Assembly: GCA_022702545.1 (NCBI GenBank)
Contig: JAHRBC010000002.1
Location: 6,634,001-6,698,000, forward strand
Direction of reading: 5' to 3'
Source of the DNA: Phycomyces nitens
Taxonomy: Eukaryota; Mucoromycota; Mucoromycetes; Mucorales; Phycomycetaceae
Length of the DNA stretch: 64,000 bases
Below the pieces are notes generated by a model that searched no databases, was not told the DNA's origin, and was given only the letters and a program-made list of their open reading frames with translations. How positions within the stretch are numbered: the stretch's first letter is position 1; every line of letters starts with the position of its first letter. This document shows positions 57,443-64,000 of the stretch, piece by piece. The translations under genes and the position numbers were made by a program.

Positions 57443-60439
57443 TCATTGAACTTGCTGCTTGAGGAATCCCAGCATGCGTGGTACGAGAGCATTCTGAACA
57501 ACCAAATGGACGATTTCATGTCCACGCTTGGTGACCGCATGGGTTGCACTGGGCAACAGAGTCCTTTCTTCTGTCTTGTCCTGTTCCTGGTCATCCGAAT
57601 TCCGAGCCGGTCCGCCAGTCTTGTTGAACAGGCTGTATCGGACGATGCTGTGCTTGCGGATATCTTCTGCCAGAAGCACTTCCCGAAGTACCTGCAGCCC
57701 CACCTTTTCTTCACGGCTCATTCGGGATGGGATCGGGCGAGAGTCAGACGGTCCGATGCTCACCCTGCCACACAGCCGCTTCAGGTAGTCGACCCAAATA
57801 TGCCGCTCTTCCTCGTTCTCCACACTAAAGGTACACCTGTCCATCGTCTGGGGCTCCCCAAGAAGAGATCTCTCCACAGGGTAGAATCCAATTTGGAACG
57901 TGTATCTCATAAACAGTCGCTCCACCACGATGCTCTTGGTACGCGGCAAGGTCGGACTGACATAACGTCCCGCGTTAAAGCCCGATTTGATAAACATCAG
58001 ATTTGTCCTTCCCAGTGTATGGCCCGTCACGGTGAATGATTGGACTGCCGATTGGCTAAAGTCCAGGATATTGGGCTGACAGACGAGGTCCTGGCCGCGC
58101 AATTTGATCTGCAGGCCAGGATCCGGGCTAGGAATCGATATCCGGATCGGCAGACATGGCACATTTTTTGTCAGACGTGAAGGAAGCTGGTGGACATCGA
58201 CCGTAATCACACTGTCATCCTCTTGTTCGTCCCCATCCCCGGACCGGCTATCCCAGCCAGTCTCCAGTCTCTCGGCCATAATGGACCTATACATCTCTTC
58301 TAGGAACTCGGCCTCAACCAGCTCGTATTGATCATAGTACTTCCACCGATCAAGGAAATCTTCAACCGTAGGACGACGAGGACCCTTTGTACGCATGGAG
58401 CTTATGTAGTGCAAGGGTTCAAATGCAACACTTCCACGGTGCTTGTGAATGTCCACACTTCCTCTTCGCAACAGTCGCATCCTATCCTCACGCTCCTTGC
58501 GTTCACGCGCAAACCAAAACACGTCGCGGTCACTGCTGGCATCGTACCATACCTCGGCATTCAAGAACAGCATGGCCACAATAACCTTGACCACCATTAC
58601 TTCATGGAACTTGATGACGTTTTGGTTAGAGTCGTGCCATTTCTTTGCAAATTGCTCAATTATGTACTCTATGCTCTCCCACTGACTGGGTAGTATAAAG
58701 GTAGTCAGCAGGATCCTCAGGGCTTCGTCCAACCGAAGACCCACTAGTCTAAAGCAGTTTAAGAATTCCTCGTAAATGGCACCGTTGCGTCGGTCAGAGA
58801 GGTAGTGGCCTAGCTGGGTACGGCTGAGATCAGGGGTATTGAAGAGGAAATTGGCAATGCTGAGGGGGTCTTCGGTAAGGACTTGCTTGTCAATCAGGTA
58901 TGCCACTCCAGATTCTGCACTCGTTTCGAATTTACGGAGGGCTGTTACTAGCATGGGATGCATCTTGCGGGGGGCAGGCAGCGATTGACGCCCACCAGCA
59001 ACCATTGAGCTTCGGTTGTCCAGTGTGGGTTGGTCTTCACGGGAGAGGAACAGGGTTATTTGGGACAGTTCGACAATGTTCTTTATCTGAAAAAGACTAC
59101 TCTCGGTTGATCTGCATCTGCTTCGGCTCTCACTGTCTGTATTGACTGGAGTGTTTATGATGATGCTCTCGTCCATAATGGGTTTGCAAATCAACAGCAG
59201 ATCACTAAAGAGAAACAGGTACCGATCCTTTATAGTGTTGGCATATACTACCTGGAACACAGGTGCTTGCAAGAGATGTTTTCGAGGCGATCTCAACCCA
59301 TTCTTGGGCTGCAGTACTGGTTTGTTGTTGCCTTGGGCCATTCTCAGCAGACTGTCAATTGAGCCATCTCCAGGAAGAATCATATTACTGCTTCCTTCTC
59401 TTTTGGCGGCTCTTGCCTGTCTCCACAAAGCATCCGCATTCTCTGCACTGGGCACACTAGTTTTGTTTGGCCGAGACTGTTTCCAGAGCGAATCAAGAGC
59501 ATCCAAGGCCCTGTTTGTTGTCCTAGGTAGATCGAGGCTGGCTGTCTTTAGCTTTGTACTAATTTCTTCGTCTTCGTCTTCTTCGTCGTCTTCTTCGTCT
59601 TCGTCTTCGGCGTCTTCTTCTTCTTCGTCTTCATCCTCTTCTTCTTCCTCTTCGTCCTCTTCTTCGTCTTCGTCTTCGTTTTCTGTTCTTTCTCCTGATG
59701 TGGCCGTATCAGATACGTCAGACACACTCGAGCCAGCCAATGGGCGGAACCCAAGCGGCGAAGGCGAGCGTGGCTTTGACAGAGTTTCCTGACGATGGCG
59801 TGTCTGGGCAGCCTTGTGCAAAAATGGCTGTGGTATGGCCAGGTGCCTGAGATGAGCCTTTTCAGAACCATCGTCATCCGAAAGCTCAATATCACTATCC
59901 TCGTTTCCTATACGGGCAATCTGGTTCAGGGCAGGGAGTCGGGGATGGTTTTCTAGCAAGGGGGATTCGTCTGGATGGCTCTCTCGCTCGTAGCGATGAC
60001 GAAGGGATGTATAGTGAGATGAATCATTGAGGCCGTTTTCATTGAGCCCAGATGTGAATGAGGATTTGACAAGGGGCGAGAGGCCGTAATAGACACTTGA
60101 ATCCAATTCTGTCGAAAGAGATCCCGAGGATGGAGAGGGATCCATAGATCCTTGAGTGTGTTGCCAAGACGTAAAGGAAGATGGCACGGGTACACCTCTG
60201 TCAGCTAAACGTCGAGTAAATGACGCCTGACCGTGATGGGAAGATTGAAAGGTGCTCAAGAAAGAGGGCGAGTGGACGTCTAGGTTATTAATATTATTAT
60301 TAATATTATTATTATTAATATTGTCAGGCAGGTTTTCTAGTGTGGTACGGTTTGGGTCGGGTATATTGACGGGATTATCATTGGGATTCGGGTTGGGTGA
60401 TGATGGTGATTCGGCAAGATGTGAAGAAGAGTCGCTCAT
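57443..60439 (-). CDS. Sec7-domain ARF guanine-nucleotide exchange factor, 998 residues
   Basis: Single-exon gene. ARF-GEFs load GTP on ARF GTPases at Golgi or plasma membranes. The order is an Asn/Ser-rich N-terminus, a run of about 40 acidic residues near 250-292, a PH-like strand set (KDRYLFLFSDLLLICK), and a Sec7 domain at roughly 505-690 (IANFLFNTPDLSRTQLGHYL, EALRILLTTFILPSQWES, IIEQFAKKW, KVIVAMLFLNAEVWYD). A second PH-like region near 800-905 (IVVERLFMRYTFQIGFYPVE, RHIWVDYLKRL) and a short tail follow. The layout fits the yeast Syt1 type. The usual LPGE of Sec7 domains, whose Glu is the catalytic finger, reads LPSQ here. The start at 60439 is followed by no better ATG. Confidence 0.85.
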   Translation of the reverse strand: MSDSSSHLAESPSSPNPNPNDNPVNIPDPNRTTLENLPDNINNNNINNNINNLDVHSPSFLSTFQSSHHGQASFTRRLADRGVPVPSSFTSWQHTQGSMDPSPSSGSLSTELDSSVYYGLSPLVKSSFTSGLNENGLNDSSHYTSLRHRYERESHPDESPLLENHPRLPALNQIARIGNEDSDIELSDDDGSEKAHLRHLAIPQPFLHKAAQTRHRQETLSKPRSPSPLGFRPLAGSSVSDVSDTATSGERTENEDEDEEEDEEEEEEDEDEEEEDAEDEDEEDDEEDEDEEISTKLKTASLDLPRTTNRALDALDSLWKQSRPNKTSVPSAENADALWRQARAAKREGSSNMILPGDGSIDSLLRMAQGNNKPVLQPKNGLRSPRKHLLQAPVFQVVYANTIKDRYLFLFSDLLLICKPIMDESIIINTPVNTDSESRSRCRSTESSLFQIKNIVELSQITLFLSREDQPTLDNRSSMVAGGRQSLPAPRKMHPMLVTALRKFETSAESGVAYLIDKQVLTEDPLSIANFLFNTPDLSRTQLGHYLSDRRNGAIYEEFLNCFRLVGLRLDEALRILLTTFILPSQWESIEYIIEQFAKKWHDSNQNVIKFHEVMVVKVIVAMLFLNAEVWYDASSDRDVFWFARERKEREDRMRLLRRGSVDIHKHRGSVAFEPLHYISSMRTKGPRRPTVEDFLDRWKYYDQYELVEAEFLEEMYRSIMAERLETGWDSRSGDGDEQEDDSVITVDVHQLPSRLTKNVPCLPIRISIPSPDPGLQIKLRGQDLVCQPNILDFSQSAVQSFTVTGHTLGRTNLMFIKSGFNAGRYVSPTLPRTKSIVVERLFMRYTFQIGFYPVERSLLGEPQTMDRCTFSVENEEERHIWVDYLKRLCGRVSIGPSDSRPIPSRMSREEKVGLQVLREVLLAEDIRKHSIVRYSLFNKTGGPARNSDDQEQDKTEERTLLPSATHAVTKRGHEIVHLVVQNALVPRMLGFLKQQVQ

Positions 60440-61043
60440 GAGTCAAAGGGCAGGTTTAAGTAGGGAGGATTGAGGATGGATTGCTAATGTGCACATTAAA
60501 AAAACGAGCATGTCCATCCAGTCACTTTATATATATATATATATATATATATTTTATTTTATTTTAATAATAATAACAATTTATTTATATTAATATATCT
60601 TGTATACATACATTTTGTATTATAAACACATACACATACATACATACATGTATCATTTTGCAATGTAAAAAAGAGCAGAGAAAGAATAAAGCAGATTAAA
60701 AACAAAACAAAAAAGAAAGAGGTCGGGTCTCTAGTAGGCTGTTTTCTACTCACTTCGGAAACTTTTTTTTTCTGGATCCATATTTTCATGCACATTCATA
60801 TCTACAAGTCTTATAAATGGCCTGGATCCAAAGCAGACTAGATATTATTATTATTAGTATTAGTATTAGTATTATTATTACTATTATTTCCTTTAACTAT
60901 TTCTTTACTGCTGCCCCCACTCTTTCTTTTTCTATAATAATAATAATAATAATAATAATAATTTTTGACAATGAAAAACGCAAGTAGCCAACACTGCAAA
61001 AACAGTTTCACAGGCTCATTTTTGGAGCACATATATTTATTTT
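60440..61043. other. Intergenic region with microsatellites
   Basis: Promoter side of the Sec7 gene. It contains a (TA) run at about 60529-60554, a (CATA) run at 60625-60650 and a (TAA) run at about 60936-60960. No gene is seen. Confidence 0.6.
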
Positions 61044-61216
61044 AGACCATCAAGCCGTCTTCAAGGAAACCAACTCGACGGTTATTTCGAGACCTGATTG
61101 AAGAATGTGTCCACAAGAGAGTCACCAAGTATACCTCTCCACCCCAGAAAGTTGGTCTCATTGGTGCCCTCCTGAACTACTGGGAGCTGTCAAGACCATC
61201 CAAAACACCTCTGTAG
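61044..61216 (+). other. Exon-like open frame upstream of RAD1, unknown
   Basis: After a typical acceptor (TTTATTTTAG at 61043) one plus frame gives 57 codons of protein-like sequence (RKPTRRLFRDLIEECVHKRV, then TSPPQKVGLIGALLNYWELS) to a TAG at 61214-61216. I find no ATG in this frame after the acceptor and no sure first exon. It may be the last exon of a small gene, a 5' relic or chance. It ends 127 bp before the RAD1 start. Confidence 0.3.
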
Positions 61217-61343
61217 GATATACCTCTACCTATACCTTGCTGTCACGTGGTTTATGCAGAAACCAATCCCAAAGTGCCGCTTTAAAAACACATAATAATA
61301 ATAATTATAGTCATGAAATAATAATAATAATAAAAATGTCAAT

Positions 61344-64000
61344 ATGCTTGAATTCCAAAAACAAATCCTTTCCCAAGTAGTTGGCGAGGATGCCTTGACC
61401 ATCCTTGCCCCAGGGCTTGGACTGTTTAACATACTGTGCCTGTTTATAGAGATGCATTGTAGAGGAAACCATCTCGTCTTTTTGCTCAATTCTAACCCTG
61501 AACAAGACGCTGCGATTCGGGAGCAGCTCATGATGGCCGGAATCCTGCCTGACAAGAACCTCAAGGTTCTCGACTCGGACACTCCCGCAGAAACAAGGTC
61601 TAGAATGACAATCCCCAAATAGTCTCGTAATATTGACCTCTAGTTATTTTCCCCTAGACGTGCCCTGTATGCAAACAGCGGCGTGTTTTCAGTAACTCCC
61701 CGCATATTGGCCGTAGATATGCTCTTGAACCGTGTGCCGATCCCATTGATCTCTGGAATCATTGTTGCGAATGCTCATCGGTAGACGATCCACCAGACCA
61801 CTTAGAATGATTTTGCTGATTTTTTTTTGGTTGGGTTTGGATCATTAGGGTCAGAAGTGATGCCATGGAAGAACTGATCATCAGTGTCTATCGAAAGGAA
61901 AACGAGGCAAGTCTGTAGGGGGGTGCAGTAATCTCTAGACCAAGACATCTTATATGGTCCATAACATTCATAGCAAGGGTTCATTAAAGCATTCTCAGAT
62001 AATCCTTTTCCATTCGTGTCTCGATTCGCACCACTCCAGACCACCTTAAAGTCCCTCAGGCTGCGCAAGGTACAGCTGTGGCCACGGTAGGATACGTAGA
62101 TAGATCAATCGTAGGGTATTTTTTTTTGGTAGATGATACATAATAAAAACAAACAAACAAACAAGAGAACCAAGACTTATTATAGAATCCATTGTGCCAA
62201 TGTTCTAGTTTCCAAGTATTGGTAGCAGACAACTTGTCAACCACAGAGGTGGATGTGATTGAACTGCGGCAGCCAATGTCGCCTTTAATGGAAGTGATCC
62301 AAAAGGGTCTGATAGAGTGTCTAGAGGCAACTCTGATGGAACTGCGTCGACAGAACCCCACTGTAAGCACATCTTTACATTCGATGAGAATATCATATTC
62401 ATTAGTGTGTATGTGTGTGGGCTGTCTCAGTTGGATGTCCAAGAGGTCACGATCGAAAACTCGTTCTTTAGGATGTTTGATGTGCTTATTCGGCGCCAAT
62501 TGAGCCACATCTGGCATACTGTCAGTGCTTCCTCAAAGCAACTGATAGAAGATCTTGGGAACCTGAGAAGACTGCTGGTCTATCTGACAGAGTACGACGC
62601 CGTGTCATTCTATGGCATCCTAGAGACAATCGTGGATTGTGGCACGCCTTCAAAAGACGGCCAACAACAGTTTTCAAAGTGGCTCTTGCTGAATTCAGCA
62701 AATGTGGCCATCACAGTGAGTAGTTTTATATATGTTTTAATAATATCTAATTGATGGGGACCATAGGCGGCTAGAAAAAGAGTGTACCTAAAGCCAGAAG
62801 ACCCAGAATACAGTAGCACCGAATGGCATGGACCGACTCCAATCAACATGCCACCCTCGCTGCGTCTGACGCTAGAGGACCAGCCGAAATGGGAACTGCT
62901 GAGAGACGTCTTGGAAGAAATCGAGCAAGACATGGACAGTGCCACACAAGGAAAAGGTACAACCCCGTAGTATAATTGCGTCTTTCTATTGATTGACATG
63001 TCTGTCCTACAGGTGCACCGGTGCTGGTTATGGTAAAGTCACTAAAGACCTGCGCCCAACTTCGTCGACGACTGGTAGAAATGAGTGACCCAGACTATGA
63101 AGACGACAAGAAGCCTACGATGATGACCCACCTGGTCCAAAACCTCTTTTCCTTGCGTGGTAATCGGATCAAAATACAGAACCCTCCTCCAGAAACAACA
63201 GCACAATTGCCGCAGCCGTCTCTATCTGAACCACCCCATGCACGATCTTCGCCATTCAACAAACGAAGAAGAACACGAGGCGGATCTACGGCTGCCAGTA
63301 CAACACGTTCTGGATCACAGACAGACACCCAGGATAGTCTACAATCTTCAAGGTAAAGCTAGCCAAAGACCAAGATCACCAGCCCCGTTGGTATAAGAAT
63401 GACAAACCAGGATTGTGTGTATGAGATCTAATAATAATATTAATAATAATACCAATCATAAATCTATTCAGCCAGACAACCCAAGAATGTGAAGCTTATC
63501 AATTGGCACCCAAGATTGATATGGTGCAAGAGCTGATACCCACCAATCTAGACAAGGTGTCATCTGAATTTACAGAGATACCAAAACAAAACACGATTAC
63601 AATCCATTGCTATGAACCCAGCCTAAATGACCAGATATTGCAAGACACAGAGCCTCTGTTTATCATCATGTATGATCCAGACCCAGCATTTGTACGCAGT
63701 ATAGAGGTATGTCAATAGTCGACATTTCAAGCCACCAAACTCACCAAAATTAAATTAAAGATCTACCGGGCACTTTATCCTCACCTCAATGTGCGTGTGT
63801 ACTTTATGGTCTATGAAAGCTCGGTCGAGGAACAAGTGTACCTGAGCGAAATTAGGAGAGAAAAAGAGGCATTTGAGCGTATGATTCGTGAAAAGTCGGC
63901 AAGTATTACTCTGTAATGATTTTCCAGATGGGTTTCTGATCTCTCTTGTATTACAGAATATGGTGATACCAATACCACCCTCGAATGTAACCCCTGACGA
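61344..64000 (+). CDS. RAD1: DNA repair endonuclease subunit XPF/RAD1, N-terminal part, cut by right edge
   Basis: Catalytic subunit of the XPF-ERCC1 (Rad1-Rad10) structure-specific nuclease, which cuts 5' of lesions in nucleotide excision repair. Exons: 61344-61597, 61658-61780, 61849-61906, 61974-62086, 62209-62362, 62431-62715, 62767-62956, 63013-63352, 63472-63706, 63761-63898 and 63957 onward. About 645 codons are visible; phases agree throughout. The inactive helicase-like region matches human XPF step by step: SGVFSVTPRILAVDMLLNRV, GFIKAFSDNPFPF, RLRKVQLWPRF, FFRMFDVLIRRQLSHIWH, PKWELLRDVLEEIEQ, VRVYFMVYESSVEEQVYLSE, REKEAFERMIREKS. The ERCC4 nuclease and HhH domains lie beyond the edge. 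Introns 3 and 10 are GC-AG (GAG|GCAAGT and TCG|GCAAGT). Confidence 0.93.

Noticed and set aside
59142..59792. Plus-strand frame of 216 codons with a long poly-Ser run
   Set aside because: It is the antisense of the acidic GAA/GAC tract in the Sec7 gene; poly-Ser is what those codons give on the other strand.

Overview
The window looks like nuclear DNA of an early-diverging filamentous fungus, most likely Mucoromycota (Mucorales-like). The signs are short GT-AG introns of about 50-125 bp, F-box/leucine-rich proteins of a kind expanded in that group, AT-rich intergenic DNA with many trinucleotide runs, and a transposon mix of DIRS, PIF/Harbinger, Tc1/mariner, LINE and solo LTRs. The phylum is inferred from gene structure and repeats only. 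TGA is a genuine stop in two host genes (Sec7 and Myb), so the standard code applies.

Layout. Positions 1-8400 hold old retroelement and Tc1 fragments, a two-exon nicotinate phosphoribosyltransferase (NAD salvage), an intact 202-residue protein of unknown family and an F-box protein. Positions 8400-23000 are a nested transposon island: AT-rich DNA, a DIRS element (9882-14284) with inverted ends and three ORFs carrying ten stop codons, two PIF/Harbinger elements with intact inverted ends lying 15 bp apart (14358-18114 and 18130-20915), and the remains of a third. Three solo-LTR-like insertions (12172, 14789, 21915) each split one of these transposon genes at a recognisable 5-bp target duplication. 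Positions 23000-36000 hold a tRNA-Arg(ACG) gene and degenerate coding tracts, mainly on the minus strand. Positions 36000-42740 hold a LINE fragment, two near-identical dead Tc1 elements and a second F-box gene between them.

From 43700 to the right edge the sequence is compact housekeeping DNA: LSM8 (U6 snRNP) and TFIIE-alpha diverge from one promoter region; then come a BRO1/ALIX-type ESCRT-associated protein, a RING protein with GRF-like zinc modules, a three-repeat Myb/C2H2 factor, a carboxylesterase, a Sec7-domain ARF-GEF and the N-terminal two thirds of the XPF/RAD1 repair nuclease subunit, cut by the window edge. These genes act in separate processes (splicing, transcription initiation, membrane traffic, DNA repair); nothing suggests a cluster or operon.

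Most notable observations: two Tc1 copies with the same five stop codons and the same frameshift in unrelated insertion sites; a DIRS element disabled almost only by stop codons and not by indels; four GC-AG introns in three neighbouring housekeeping genes; a Sec7 domain whose catalytic Glu position reads Gln; and Harbinger elements that each pair a transposase with a convergent Myb/SANT-like gene. I found no clearly new defence or mobile system and no CRISPR array.
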